From: Sphingomonas vulcanisoli
Lineage (GTDB): Bacteria > Pseudomonadota > Alphaproteobacteria > Sphingomonadales > Sphingomonadaceae
Direction: 5' to 3'
DNA length: 64,000 nt
NCBI RefSeq assembly: GCF_011761305.1
Contig: NZ_JAAOZC010000005.1
Location: 158,814 to 222,813 of the forward strand
Position 1 is the first letter of the stretch; each line of letters opens with the position of its first letter. The notes beneath the pieces are model-generated. The model ran no database searches. It was not told where the DNA came from and saw only the letters and a list, made by a program, of their open reading frames with translations. Below are positions 27,061-35,492 of this stretch, piece by piece. The translations under genes were made by a program, and so were the position numbers.

Positions 27061-27465
27061 ATGTATCTGCTCGACACCAACATCCTGTGGGATCTGGTCC
27101 GCCATCCCCAAGGTGTGATTTCCGCCAAAATTGCCGAAGTCGGTGAAACCATGATTGCGACGAGCATCATCGTCGCCGCCGAGCTGCGTTACGGGGCCGC
27201 GCGCCGCGGTTCGGTACGGCTGACCGGCCAGCTCGAAGCTATCCTGTCGCTGCTTCCGGTTCTGCCTTTGGGCGGCGACGCCGACGTGCAGTACGCACGC
27301 CTGCGCACCGACCTCGAAGGGCGCGGCCAACCGATCGGTGGGAACGACATGCTGATCGCTGCCCATGCCCTCGCGCTGGGCGCAACGCTCGTCACCGACA
27401 ATCTGCGCGAATTCGCGCGTGTGTCCGGCCTGACGATAGAGAATTGGCTGCGCCCCGCCCGATAA
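27061..27465 (+). CDS. vapC: VapC-type PIN-domain toxin ribonuclease
   Basis: A 134-residue PIN RNase. The conserved acids are all present: D in LLDTNILW (residue 5), E in VAAELRYG, D in GGNDMLIAA and D in TDNLREF. Such toxins cleave tRNA or rRNA when freed from VapB. Its ATG follows the vapB TGA with no gap and no own ribosome site, so translation is coupled. A strong hairpin terminator follows 6 bp after the stop. The pair looks intact. Confidence 0.93.
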   Translation: MYLLDTNILWDLVRHPQGVISAKIAEVGETMIATSIIVAAELRYGAARRGSVRLTGQLEAILSLLPVLPLGGDADVQYARLRTDLEGRGQPIGGNDMLIAAHALALGATLVTDNLREFARVSGLTIENWLRPAR

Positions 27466-27470
27466 GGCAA

Positions 27471-27498
27471 AAGGGCCCGGCATCGCTGCCGGGCCCTT
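27471..27498. terminator. Bidirectional terminator between vapC and the DUF2171 gene
   Basis: AAGGGCCCGGCA (27471-27482) and TGCCGGGCCCTT (27487-27498) form a perfect 12-bp stem with loop TCGC. The flanks are A-rich on the left and TTCC on the right, so it can serve both convergent genes. Confidence 0.8.
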
Positions 27499-27523
27499 CC
27501 ATCTCATGCGGTGTTTGCAGGCC

Positions 27524-28357
27524 TCAATAGGTGCCCGAGAAGCTTCGGTTGAGGTTGCGGTCGCTACCGAAGAAGGCGCTCTGCTCTTCCCGATCGGCTT
27601 CCTCACGCCAGTGCGCCTTGGCCTGATCCGCGGTCTTGCTGATCGTCACCTTGTCATCGACCGACTGGATCCACGATGACGGGATCGAGTGATGATGGCC
27701 ACCAGCGGCCTGATCGTTCTTGGCCAGGCGGATGCGATCGCCGCGGACATGATCGACGGTGCCGACATGCTGGCCGTCGGACCCCACGACCTCCTGATGC
27801 TCCTGGACCTTCTGGAGCAGATCGCGCTGGCCTTGGCGGTTCTGGCGCCAGCCGTGAAACTCGTTGTCGAACTTCGACTGATTCTCGCGGCGATAGTCAT
27901 GGTAATCGCGGTCGAGCGCCTCGATCTGGCGATCCCGCCACGAACGATAGCTGGGATCGAAATGCTGCCCGCTGTTGCCGCGGTTGCGATATCCCGAACC
28001 GGCCTCGTCATAGCCGTAGCCGCCCGTGTCGCGCGGCGCGTTGCGCTCGTCGGCGCGGCGGCGGCGCTCGGCATCCTCGTCGCCGAACCAGCTGCGGACC
28101 TCATCGCCCGCGCGATCGAAGAAGCCGCGGTCCTGATACTCATAGCCGCGCGGATCCTGGCCGTAATCGCGGCCATAGCGGTTATCGTCGGGGCGATCAT
28201 CGAAACGGTCACCGCGATAATCGCGCGAGCCGCCCTGATTATAGGCATCGCGGCCATAGCCGCCGGTGCTGCGATTGCGATCCTGATCATAGCCGCCATA
28301 GGTGCGGTCATTGCCATACGAACCACCAAAGCGGCGATCGTTACGCTCGTAACCCAT
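27524..28357 (-). CDS. DUF2171-domain protein with arginine/tyrosine-rich N-terminus and SWFGD motif
   Basis: A 277-residue hydrophilic protein. The first 70 residues are repeats rich in G, Y, R and D. SWFGDEDAERRRRAD (about residues 90-104) is a short motif common in alphaproteobacterial stress-type proteins. A charged helical region (RSWRDRQIEALDRDYHDYR) precedes the DUF2171 domain (VVGSDGQHVGTVDHV to IPSSWIQSVDDKV, about 190-245). The low-complexity half and very high charge suggest a disordered, perhaps desiccation- or stress-related protein; no enzyme motif is seen. It is monocistronic, with its promoter in the 187-bp gap before rbfA. Confidence 0.8.
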   Translation of the reverse strand: MGYERNDRRFGGSYGNDRTYGGYDQDRNRSTGGYGRDAYNQGGSRDYRGDRFDDRPDDNRYGRDYGQDPRGYEYQDRGFFDRAGDEVRSWFGDEDAERRRRADERNAPRDTGGYGYDEAGSGYRNRGNSGQHFDPSYRSWRDRQIEALDRDYHDYRRENQSKFDNEFHGWRQNRQGQRDLLQKVQEHQEVVGSDGQHVGTVDHVRGDRIRLAKNDQAAGGHHHSIPSSWIQSVDDKVTISKTADQAKAHWREEADREEQSAFFGSDRNLNRSFSGTY

Positions 28358-28544
28358 GATAGTCTCCTTGTCCGTGCCGGGAGAGAAAAGGGGTCCGGCA
28401 CGCTGGGTTCAAAACCGACGGCGCTTCGGCGCAGTTCCTCGGTTCGACGGGCGGCGCAGGCGACAGACCGCGTATCTTTGCCAATTGTAACGCCCGCTCC
28501 AAGGGCGCTCGCTAAGTTTGGCTTTGGTGCCTAGAAGGCGGTCC

Positions 28545-28934
28545 ATGCGCCGCAACGAGACCTCGGAAGGCAAATCGGTACGCCTGCTTCGCGTCGGCGA
28601 GCAGGTGCGCCACGTCCTGTCGGATATTCTCGCCCGCGGCGATGTGCATGACGATGTGCTGGCCAAACACAGCATCTCGGTAACCGAGGTGCGGATGTCC
28701 CCCGATCTGCGTCAGGCGATCGTGTTCGTGAAGCCGTTGCTGGGCCGGGACGAGGAGGTGGTGCTGAAGGCGCTGCGCACCAACACGGCTTATTTGCAAA
28801 AGGAGGTCGCCCGCGCAGTGAACCTCAAATATGCCGCCAGGCTCAAGTTCCTGAGCGATGAAAGCTTCGATCAGGGGGCCAAGATCGACACTTTGCTCAA
28901 GACTCCGACCGTGGCCCGTGATCTTGATGCGTAG
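28545..28934 (+). CDS. rbfA: 30S ribosome-binding factor RbfA
   Basis: A 129-residue KH-like protein that binds the 30S subunit during late 16S rRNA maturation. [19 protein letters not shown] at the start and the [17 protein letters not shown] strand are typical. The ATG at 28545 is preferred with AGAAGG 8 nt upstream over an in-frame TTG at 28518. Its last 8 nt overlap the following lipoprotein gene. rbfA, truB, rpsO and pnp in this order is the conserved bacterial translation block, here interrupted by two unrelated genes. Confidence 0.93.
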   Translation: MRRNETSEGKSVRLLRVGEQVRHVLSDILARGDVHDDVLAKHSISVTEVRMSPDLRQAIVFVKPLLGRDEEVVLKALRTNTAYLQKEVARAVNLKYAARLKFLSDESFDQGAKIDTLLKTPTVARDLDA

Positions 28935-29577
28935 GCTCCTCCTCGCCCTTGCCGCGCTGCTGCCGCTGGCCGGTTGCGGCAAGGGACCGGCGCCCGACGC
29001 GCTGGACACCGACGAGAAGATCGTGCGCAGCGTGCTGCAGGTGCTGGCGTCGGACGGCAAGCCGGTCTGCGTCTCGCGGCTCACCTTCGGCAGCCCCCTC
29101 TCCCAATTCCGCGTGGCGACGCGCGGCCAGCTGCCGCGCTATTATGATCTCGACTGGTTTCCGCCGCTGCCGTGGCGGCCGCCGGCAATGCCGACGCAGA
29201 AGCAATTGCGCGATGCCGTCGCCGCCGGCCGCGACGCCAACATTCCGGAGCCCCCCGCGCGCACCGATCCCTTGCCACGCGAGAAGAGATCGATCCTCAG
29301 CGGCCTCGCCTTCGCGATCTCGCCGCCCGCGACCGAGCTACACAGTGTCCGCCTGCGCGAAAGCTGGATGCCCAAGGGCGTGATCCCGCGCTGGTGGCCG
29401 GGGCGGGGCGACGCCAAGCTCGGCTGCGATGCGAACTATGTGTTGTCGGGCGTCAAGCGCACCGACCACGCCGCCTTCGTCGCGGTGCGCGTCCACCATT
29501 GGGGCACGCTCTACGGGCTGGTGACGCATGGCGATGACTGGCGCGTCGTCGGCCAGTGGGGGCCATGGCTCTACTGA
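28927..29577 (+). CDS. Predicted lipoprotein of unknown function
   Basis: A 216-residue protein with a lipoprotein signal peptide: [20 protein letters not shown], lipobox LAGC with the acylated cysteine at residue 17. No domain is recognised. The mature part has a cysteine in KPVCVSRL and another in KLGCDANY, and an aromatic-rich C-terminus ([20 protein letters not shown]) that may be a beta structure. The start overlaps the rbfA stop by 8 nt, so translation is coupled although the roles seem unrelated. Location is likely the outer or inner membrane, periplasmic face. Confidence 0.72.
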   Translation: MRRLLLALAALLPLAGCGKGPAPDALDTDEKIVRSVLQVLASDGKPVCVSRLTFGSPLSQFRVATRGQLPRYYDLDWFPPLPWRPPAMPTQKQLRDAVAAGRDANIPEPPARTDPLPREKRSILSGLAFAISPPATELHSVRLRESWMPKGVIPRWWPGRGDAKLGCDANYVLSGVKRTDHAAFVAVRVHHWGTLYGLVTHGDDWRVVGQWGPWLY

Positions 29578-29601
29578 TCGATCTGCTTTGAGGGGACGGT
29601 G

Positions 29602-30945
29602 ATGAAGCTGCTTGGTGCGATGATCGGGCTGGTTCTGCTGGCAAGCATGGCCGAAGCGGCCGGGCCGCCGCAATATCCCTATCCCCCGCTCAGCGTGATC
29701 AGCGATCCCGCGCCGGACGCCGCCAATCCGGCGCGGATGGCGGTCGTGCAGATCCCGACCTCCGGCGTCCTGATCAACGGCGTGCTGTATGTGGCGGCAG
29801 GATCGGGATCGCACCCGACGTTGCTGCTGTTCCACGGCCTGCCCGGCAATGAACAGAATCTCGATCTGGCGCAGGCGGCGCGGCGCGCGGGATGGAATGT
29901 GCTGACCCTCCACTATCGCGGCAGCTGGGGCAGCCCCGGCACCTACAGCTTCGCGCATTGCGTGGAGGACGGGAAAGCCGCGCTCGCGTTCCTGCGCACG
30001 CCCGAGGCGGTGAAGGCCTATCATGTCAACACCGACCGTATCGTCATCGCGGGGCACAGCCTGGGCGGTATCGTCGCGGCGCGGGTGGCGGCGGATGACG
30101 ATGCGGTGGCGGGCACCTTCCTGATCGATCCGTGGGATACCGCGGCTACCGGCCGGGCGATGGCCGATCCCAAGGTGCGGAAGGAGTTCATCGAGGGCGA
30201 ATTGAAAGGCGATATGCCGCCGCTCGCCGGCACCAGCATCGATGCACTGACCGACGAGACCGTCCACGCCGGAGAAAATCTCGATCTGGCAGCCGCGGCG
30301 AAGACGCTCTCCGATCGCCCGCTGGTGATCATAGGCGCCGAACGCGGCATCGGCGGCGACGGCAAGCGCGCCGCCGACGCCGCCGTCGCGGCGGGCGGCC
30401 ATTGGGTGCAGAACGAGACCTGGGCGACCGACCACAGCTTTTCGGACATGCGCATCGCGCTCGCCGCCAGACTGGTCGATTGGCTATGGACGGTGCCGCC
30501 CCGCGCCACCAGCTTCACCGGCCCCGGCTGGAGCGATCAGAACGTCTTCGAGCGGATCATCCGCGGGCAACTGACGATCGCCAAGGTCTACGAAGACAAA
30601 GATGTCCTCGCCTTCATGGACAACCATCCCGAGAGCCGGGGCCATGTCCTCGTCATTTCCAAGCTCGCGCATGCGCGCAACGTGATGGAGATGGACCCCG
30701 CGACCCTCGTCCGACTGATGACGGTCGCCCGCCGCATCGCCATCGCCGAACGCGCGGCGTTTCATCCCACCGGCGTCGTGATCCAGCAGAACAACGGCAA
30801 TGCCCAGAGCGTGCCGCACCTGCACATCCACGTCTACCCGGCCTACGGCGACGTCCCTTCGCTCTCGACCACCGCGAAGGAGGTGCCGGTGGCAGAGCTG
30901 GAGAAGGTGGCGGCGGAGATACGGGCGAAATTGCCTCCCAAATGA
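29602..30945 (+). CDS. Fusion of a secreted alpha/beta hydrolase with a HIT-domain nucleotide hydrolase
   Basis: A 447-residue protein in one uninterrupted frame. Residues 1-20 are a signal peptide (LLGAMIGLVLLASMAEAAG). An alpha/beta-hydrolase follows with FHGLPGNEQN (oxyanion region), nucleophile elbow GHSLGG near residue 151 and a histidine in ATDHSFSD. From about residue 312 (DQNVFERIIRG) a complete HIT protein begins, with HARN and the triad HLHIHV near residue 406. Stand-alone HIT proteins start at that same DNVFERI point, so this looks like two genes joined end to end. ATG 29602 follows GAGGGGA. It is 26 bp upstream of truB. Confidence 0.85.
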   Translation: MKLLGAMIGLVLLASMAEAAGPPQYPYPPLSVISDPAPDAANPARMAVVQIPTSGVLINGVLYVAAGSGSHPTLLLFHGLPGNEQNLDLAQAARRAGWNVLTLHYRGSWGSPGTYSFAHCVEDGKAALAFLRTPEAVKAYHVNTDRIVIAGHSLGGIVAARVAADDDAVAGTFLIDPWDTAATGRAMADPKVRKEFIEGELKGDMPPLAGTSIDALTDETVHAGENLDLAAAAKTLSDRPLVIIGAERGIGGDGKRAADAAVAAGGHWVQNETWATDHSFSDMRIALAARLVDWLWTVPPRATSFTGPGWSDQNVFERIIRGQLTIAKVYEDKDVLAFMDNHPESRGHVLVISKLAHARNVMEMDPATLVRLMTVARRIAIAERAAFHPTGVVIQQNNGNAQSVPHLHIHVYPAYGDVPSLSTTAKEVPVAELEKVAAEIRAKLPPK

Positions 30946-30970
30946 GATCGGGCGGAGGTACGGGCCGCCG

Positions 30971-31948
30971 ATGCACGGCTGGCTGATCCTCGACAAACCC
31001 TATGGCCTCGGCTCGACGCAGGCCGTCTCGGCGGTGAAGCGCGCGTTGCGGGTTGGGGGCTATGGCAAGGCCAAGGTCGGCCATGGCGGCACGCTCGATC
31101 CGCTGGCGAGCGGCGTGCTGCCGATCGCGATCGGCGAGGCGACCAAGCTTTCAGGGCGGATGCTGGATGCCGACAAGGCCTATGATTTCACGATCCGCTT
31201 CGGAAGCGAGACCGATACGCTGGATGCCGAGGGGCCGGTGATCGCGGAGAGCGCGGTGCGGCCGACCTTGGCGGAGGTGGAGGCGGTGTTGCCGCGCTTC
31301 ACCGGACCGATCGCGCAGGTGCCGCCCGCCTATTCGGCGCTGAAGATTGAGGGGAAGCGGGCCTATGATCTGGCGCGGGCGGGGGAAGAGGTGACTCTCG
31401 CCAGCCGCGATGTGGTGATCAAAGCCCTCTCCCTTGAGGGAGAGGGTTGGGTGAGGGTGTCCGACATCGATAGGGCAGTGCTCGGGCTCCGCCCTCGCCC
31501 CCCTCACCCCAACCCTCTCCCCGCCGGGGAGAGGGAGCTCGAGGACGTCACCCTCTCCGCGCTCGTCTCCAAAGGCACCTATATCCGCTCCCTCGCGCGC
31601 GACATCGCTTACGCCCTCGGCACCGTCGGCCATGTCACCATGCTCCGCCGCACCAAGGCGGGGCCGTTCACCCTCGATCAGGCGATTTCGCTCGACAAAT
31701 TGGACGAAGCCGCTAAGGACGCGCGACTGCAGGCGCTGCTCCTGCCGTTGACGGCTGGACTGGTCGACACCCCGGTCCTCTGCCTGACCCCCGAACAAGC
31801 TTTGGCGCTCCGTCAGGGCAAGAAGCTTTTCGGGATCGCAGCACCACCTGGTCTCACACTTGGCGTTCTTGGGGAAATCCCCGTGGCGCTGATCGATGTG
31901 GCGGACGAAACAACAGTGGTGCGCGGCTTCAACCTGGTGTCGGAGTGA
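30971..31948 (+). CDS. truB: tRNA pseudouridine(55) synthase TruB with an inserted repeat peptide
   Basis: A 325-residue pseudouridine synthase that makes psi55 in the tRNA T-loop. [17 protein letters not shown] opens the protein, and [16 protein letters not shown] holds the catalytic aspartate (near residue 43). [18 protein letters not shown] is the conserved RNA-contact block. Residues about 153-189 ([12 protein letters not shown] to PLPAGERE) are absent from the family and are encoded by a palindromic repeat at 31424-31537. The insert falls in a loop before the SKGTYIRS strand and leaves all catalytic motifs intact. rpsO follows 7 bp later. Confidence 0.95.
   Translation: MHGWLILDKPYGLGSTQAVSAVKRALRVGGYGKAKVGHGGTLDPLASGVLPIAIGEATKLSGRMLDADKAYDFTIRFGSETDTLDAEGPVIAESAVRPTLAEVEAVLPRFTGPIAQVPPAYSALKIEGKRAYDLARAGEEVTLASRDVVIKALSLEGEGWVRVSDIDRAVLGLRPRPPHPNPLPAGERELEDVTLSALVSKGTYIRSLARDIAYALGTVGHVTMLRRTKAGPFTLDQAISLDKLDEAAKDARLQALLLPLTAGLVDTPVLCLTPEQALALRQGKKLFGIAAPPGLTLGVLGEIPVALIDVADETTVVRGFNLVSE
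31424..31537. repeat. Palindromic repeat inserted in frame within truB
   Basis: GCCCTCTCCCTTGAGGGAGA (from 31424) and CCCTCTCCCCGCCGGGGAGA (from 31513) are outer arms; GGGTTGGGTGAGGG and CCCCTCACCCCAACCC form the inner inverted pair. The plan is the one seen at 13360 and 61625. It adds about 37 codons. Confidence 0.88.
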
Positions 31949-31955
31949 AGACCAT

Positions 31956-32225
31956 ATGACCATTACCGCCGAGCGCAAAGCCGAAGTCATCAAGGACAAT
32001 GCCCAGGGTGAGGGCGATACCGGCTCCCCCGAGGTGCAGATCGCGATCCTCACCGAGCGGATCGTCAACCTCACCGAGCATTTCAAGACCCACGCGAAGG
32101 ACAATCACTCGCGCCGCGGCCTGCTGATGATGGTCAACAACCGCCGCAGCCTGCTCGATTATCTCAAGAAGAAGGATGCCGCCCGCTATACCGCGCTGAT
32201 CGGTAAGCTCGGCCTCCGCAAGTGA
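31956..32225 (+). CDS. rpsO: 30S ribosomal protein S15
   Basis: An 89-residue protein, the standard S15 length, that binds the central domain of 16S rRNA early in 30S assembly. The motifs [32 protein letters not shown] and [12 protein letters not shown] are diagnostic. The ATG at 31956 gives the standard N-terminus MTITAERK. It lies 7 bp after truB and is followed by a terminator-like hairpin and then pnp, the classical S15-PNPase arrangement. Confidence 0.98.
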   Translation: MTITAERKAEVIKDNAQGEGDTGSPEVQIAILTERIVNLTEHFKTHAKDNHSRRGLLMMVNNRRSLLDYLKKKDAARYTALIGKLGLRK

Positions 32226-32227
32226 CG

Positions 32228-32258
32228 AAAGGGGCGTCGCCGAAAGGCGGCGCCCTTT
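32228..32258 (+). terminator. Terminator-like hairpin after rpsO
   Basis: GGGGCGTCGCC (32231-32241) pairs with GGCGGCGCCCTT (32246-32257) around GAAA, with one G-T pair, followed by TTCGTC. It may end or attenuate transcription between rpsO and pnp, or mark an RNA processing site as in other rpsO-pnp operons. Confidence 0.65.
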
Positions 32259-32259
32259 C

Positions 32260-32347
32260 GTCATCCTGAACTCGTTTCAGGATCCACCGTACAACAGGCC
32301 GTGTCCGTGCAGGCTGATGGGTGGATGCTGAAACAAGTCCAGCCATG
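32260..32347. repeat. Intergenic inverted repeat, GTCATCCTGAACT class
   Basis: TCATCCTGAACTCGTTTCAG (32261-32280) followed by GATCC is matched in inverse by GGATGCTGAAACAAGTCCAG (32324-32343), with ATGACG beyond. This belongs with the repeat at 37689-37779 in general design (two inverted arms, variable middle). Confidence 0.78.
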
Positions 32348-32379
32348 ACGCTGATTTGTAAGGGACCACCGGCAATACG

Positions 32380-32468
32380 GCCGAGGTCCATAGGGACGCG
32401 AAAAGTCCCGCACCGACGCTGGCCGGCTTAGCCAGCAGATAGGCCCCCCGCGGCATCCGGCCCGGGGA
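32380..32468 (+). promoter_or_regulatory. Structured 5' leader of pnp
   Basis: Three consecutive stems can form before the pnp ATG: GGGAC/GTCCC (32393-32409), CTGGC/GCCAG (32419-32435) and CCCCG/CGGGG (32446-32467). PNPase mRNA in other bacteria is autoregulated through RNase III cleavage of a leader stem; a similar role here is inference. The 10-mer AGGTCCATAG (32384-32393) also occurs upstream of miaB. Confidence 0.4.
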
Positions 32469-32482
32469 GTGAAGGAAATACT

Positions 32483-34825
32483 ATGTTCGATATCAAGAAG
32501 ACGGAAATCCAGTGGGGCGGCCAGACCCTCACGCTGGAAACGGGCCGCGTTGCCCGCCAGGCCGACGGCGCCGTGATGGCGACCCTCGGCGAGACGGTCG
32601 TGCTCTGCGCGGTCACCGCCGCGCGGTCGGTCAAGGAGGGCCAGGATTTCTTCCCCCTCACCGTCCACTATCAGGAAAAATATTCGGCAGCCGGCCGCAT
32701 TCCCGGAGGCTTCTTCAAGCGCGAGCGCGGCGCCACCGAGAAGGAGACCTTGGTTTCCCGCCTCATCGATCGCCCGATCCGCCCGCTGTTCCCCGAAGGT
32801 TTCTACAACGAGATCAACGTCATCGCCCAGGTGCTGAGCTATGACGGCGAGAATGAGCCCGATATGCTCGCGATGGTCGCCGCCTCGGCGGCGCTCACCA
32901 TCTCGGGCGTGCCCTTCATGGGCCCGATCGGTGCGGCGCGCGTCGGCTATGTCGATGGCGAATATGTGCTCAACCCCAGCGCCGAGGTCATCAAGACCAG
33001 CGATCTCGATCTGGTCGTCGCCGCCACCGGCAACGCCGTGATGATGGTCGAATCCGAAGCCAAGGAGCTTTCGGAAGAGGTGATGCTCGGCGCCGTCCAG
33101 TTCGCGCACAAGGCCTGCCGCGAGGCGGTCAACGCGATCATCGATCTGGCCGAAAAGGCCGCCAAGGATCCGTGGGAAATGGCCGCGCAGGCCGATCTCA
33201 CCGCCGCCAAGGACAAGCTCAAGAAGCTGATCGGCAAGGACATCGCCGCCGCCTACAAGGTGACCGACAAGTCCAAGCGTTCCAACCTGCTCAACGAGGC
33301 CCGCGCCAAGGGCAAGGCGGCGTTCGCCGATGCCGCGCCGCAGGATCAGATGGCCGCCGGCAAGCTGATGAAGAAGCTGGAGGCCGAGATCGTCCGCGGC
33401 GCCATCCTCAAGGACGGCCAGCGCATCGACGGCCGCACCACCACGCAGATCCGCCCGATCGAGGCGATGGTGCATTTCCTGCCGCGTGCGCACGGCTCGG
33501 CCCTGTTCACGCGCGGCGAGACCCAGTCGATCTGCTCGACCACGCTCGGCACCGCCGATGCGGAGCAGATGATCGATGGCCTGACCGGCCTCTCCTACGA
33601 GCGGTTCATGCTCCACTATAACTTCCCGCCCTATTCGGTGGGCGAGGTCGGCCGCTTCGGCGCGCCGGGCCGCCGCGAAGTGGGCCACGGCAAGCTCGCC
33701 TGGCGCGCGCTGCACCCGGTGCTGCCGAGCAAGGAAGAATTCCCCTACACGATCCGCGTCCTCTCCGACATCACCGAGAGCAACGGCTCCTCGTCGATGG
33801 CGACGGTGTGCGGCGGTTCGCTGTCGATGATGGACGCCGGCGTGCCCTTGAAGCGTCCGGTCTCGGGCATCGCGATGGGCCTGATCCTGGAAGGCAAGGA
33901 GTTCGCCATCCTCTCCGACATCCTCGGCGACGAGGATCACCTCGGCGACATGGATTTCAAGGTGGCGGGCACGTCCGAAGGCATCACCACGATGCAGATG
34001 GACATCAAGGTCGCCGGCATCACCGATGAGATCATGCGCGTCGCGCTGGCGCAGGCCAAGGAAGGCCGCGCGCACATCCTGGGCGAGATGGCCAAGGCGC
34101 TGACCGGCGTCGGTGAGCTTTCCGCCCACGCGCCGCGCATCGAGACGATGCAGGTGCCCAAGGACAAGATCCGCGAAGTGATCGGCACCGGCGGCAAGGT
34201 GATCCGCGAGATCGTCGCCACTACCGGCGCCAAGGTCGACATCGAGGATGACGGCACCGTCAAGATCTCGTCGAGCGATCCCGAGAAGATCGCGGCGGCG
34301 CGCAAGTGGATCGAAGGCATCACGATGGAGCCCGAGGTCGGCAAGATCTATGACGGCAAGGTCGTCAACATCGTCGATTTCGGCGCCTTCGTGAACTTCA
34401 TGGGCGGCAAGGACGGCCTCGTCCACGTCTCCGAAATGAAGAACGAGCGCGTCAACAAGCCGACCGACGTCGTCACCGAAGGCCAGGAAGTCAAGGTCAA
34501 GGTGCTCGAGGTCGATCCGCGCGGCAAGGTCCGCCTGTCGATGCGCGTCGTCGATCAGGAAACCGGCGCCGAGCTGGAAGACACCCGCCCGCCCCGCGAA
34601 GGCGGTGAGCGCAGCGAGCGCGGCCCGCGCCGCGATGGCGGCGACCGTGGCGATCGCGGTCCCCGCCGTGACGGCGATCGCCGTCGCGAAGGCGGCGGCG
34701 GCGACCGTGGCCCGCGCCGTGAAGGCGGCGATCGCGGCCCGCGCCGCGAGCGCAGCCAAGGCGGCAACGACGACGGCCCCGCGCCGGCATTCGCGCCAGC
34801 CTTCCTGAAGGGTAGCGACGATTAA
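32483..34825 (+). CDS. pnp: Polynucleotide phosphorylase
   Basis: A 780-residue phosphorolytic 3'-to-5' exoribonuclease, trimeric in its family. Two RNase PH domains (about 10-225 and 320-550; [12 protein letters not shown] and [13 protein letters not shown]) flank the helical linker. A KH domain ([15 protein letters not shown], near 570) and an S1 domain ([18 protein letters not shown], near 620) follow. The C-terminal 75 residues are an arginine/glycine/aspartate-rich tail (repeats of [11 protein letters not shown]) longer than in E. coli PNPase; such tails may bind RNA or a degradosome partner. A strong terminator follows. Confidence 0.97.
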   Translation: MFDIKKTEIQWGGQTLTLETGRVARQADGAVMATLGETVVLCAVTAARSVKEGQDFFPLTVHYQEKYSAAGRIPGGFFKRERGATEKETLVSRLIDRPIRPLFPEGFYNEINVIAQVLSYDGENEPDMLAMVAASAALTISGVPFMGPIGAARVGYVDGEYVLNPSAEVIKTSDLDLVVAATGNAVMMVESEAKELSEEVMLGAVQFAHKACREAVNAIIDLAEKAAKDPWEMAAQADLTAAKDKLKKLIGKDIAAAYKVTDKSKRSNLLNEARAKGKAAFADAAPQDQMAAGKLMKKLEAEIVRGAILKDGQRIDGRTTTQIRPIEAMVHFLPRAHGSALFTRGETQSICSTTLGTADAEQMIDGLTGLSYERFMLHYNFPPYSVGEVGRFGAPGRREVGHGKLAWRALHPVLPSKEEFPYTIRVLSDITESNGSSSMATVCGGSLSMMDAGVPLKRPVSGIAMGLILEGKEFAILSDILGDEDHLGDMDFKVAGTSEGITTMQMDIKVAGITDEIMRVALAQAKEGRAHILGEMAKALTGVGELSAHAPRIETMQVPKDKIREVIGTGGKVIREIVATTGAKVDIEDDGTVKISSSDPEKIAAARKWIEGITMEPEVGKIYDGKVVNIVDFGAFVNFMGGKDGLVHVSEMKNERVNKPTDVVTEGQEVKVKVLEVDPRGKVRLSMRVVDQETGAELEDTRPPREGGERSERGPRRDGGDRGDRGPRRDGDRRREGGGGDRGPRREGGDRGPRRERSQGGNDDGPAPAFAPAFLKGSDD

Positions 34826-34847
34826 TTCGTAACTCCAAGGCGAACGG

Positions 34848-34876
34848 AAAAGGGGGCCCCGGAGGCCCCCTTTTTC
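34848..34876 (+). terminator. Intrinsic terminator of pnp
   Basis: GGGGGCC (34852-34858) and GGCCCCC (34864-34870) enclose CCGGA, preceded by GAAAA and followed by TTTTTCTT. A textbook Rho-independent terminator. Confidence 0.92.
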
Positions 34877-34979
34877 TTACCCCAATCACCTATATTATTT
34901 TCCCGAATTTATTCTGAGTGATGAAGTTGATGGCAATGCGCCATTGACGGTCAATAGACACTCACGCACAAACAAGCCG

Positions 34980-35492
34980 ATGCGGGTGCAAGATGTAATC
35001 CGGGGGGAAAAGTCTGACGTCTCAATTGGAGAATGGGGCTCAGGCAAATTCCAAAAGAAAAAGTTTCCGCTCTCTAAGGCGGGGCGGCGAGCCTATGCTC
35101 TTGGTTCTGCATGGCGTTGGAGGTTCGCCGAATTTAGCTGTGAGGGAAGGCAATTTGTCCTCCGGCTTATCTTCAACGAAGACAAAACGAAGGCCAGCGC
35201 ACATCTCGCAATGCGTTCCGGCGGCGACCTAATAGTTTTGTGCTGTTACGAGTTTCATGCTGACCATCAAACCGGATGGCACGCTCACACGCTCTGCGGC
35301 GAACGTAATGACGTCGACACCGCACCGGCCGGGTCGCTAGTTCACGGGCCTTGGGTGAAGCGTATACCCAAGGCCCGTGAGCGACATCGCCGGGCCGAGT
35401 TTTATAAAGACATGGATGGAGGACTAGCGACTTGGCTTTGGCGCGAAGCCATGCGATTCTTCGGAATCGATGAAAAAGGTACGTTGGTGTGA
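34980..35492 (+). CDS. Unknown protein, first gene of a lower-GC two-gene insert
   Basis: A 170-residue protein with no family I can name. Several His/Cys residues cluster in CYEFHADHQTGWHAHTLCGE (about residues 87-106), a possible metal site, followed by HGPWVKRIPKARERHRRAEF. The N-terminus is basic (KFQKKKFPLSKAGRRAY). The start is uncertain: ATG 34980 has no clear ribosome site, and a TTG at 34944 is in frame. GTGA overlap with the next gene shows strong coupling. Base composition is visibly less GC-rich than the flanking pnp and infA blocks, which suggests horizontal gain. A perfect 15-bp inverted repeat lies in its coding sequence. Confidence 0.6.
   Translation: MRVQDVIRGEKSDVSIGEWGSGKFQKKKFPLSKAGRRAYALGSAWRWRFAEFSCEGRQFVLRLIFNEDKTKASAHLAMRSGGDLIVLCCYEFHADHQTGWHAHTLCGERNDVDTAPAGSLVHGPWVKRIPKARERHRRAEFYKDMDGGLATWLWREAMRFFGIDEKGTLV
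35342..35380. repeat. Perfect 15-bp inverted repeat inside a coding sequence
   Basis: TCACGGGCCTTGGGT (35342-35356) and ACCCAAGGCCCGTGA (35366-35380) are exact inverse complements around GAAGCGTAT. The frame stays open through it (codons for HGPWVKRIPKAR). Such a stem would fold in the mRNA or act as a DNA operator; it resembles none of the other repeats of the window. Confidence 0.85.

Noticed and set aside
28518..28544. TTG start for rbfA adding nine residues
   Set aside because: AGAAGG is correctly spaced for ATG 28545, and the extra residues are not seen in RbfA proteins.
32261..34759. An 832-codon open frame antisense to pnp
   Set aside because: Mirror frame of a high-GC gene with strong codon bias; it lacks a ribosome site and family features, and pnp is certain.
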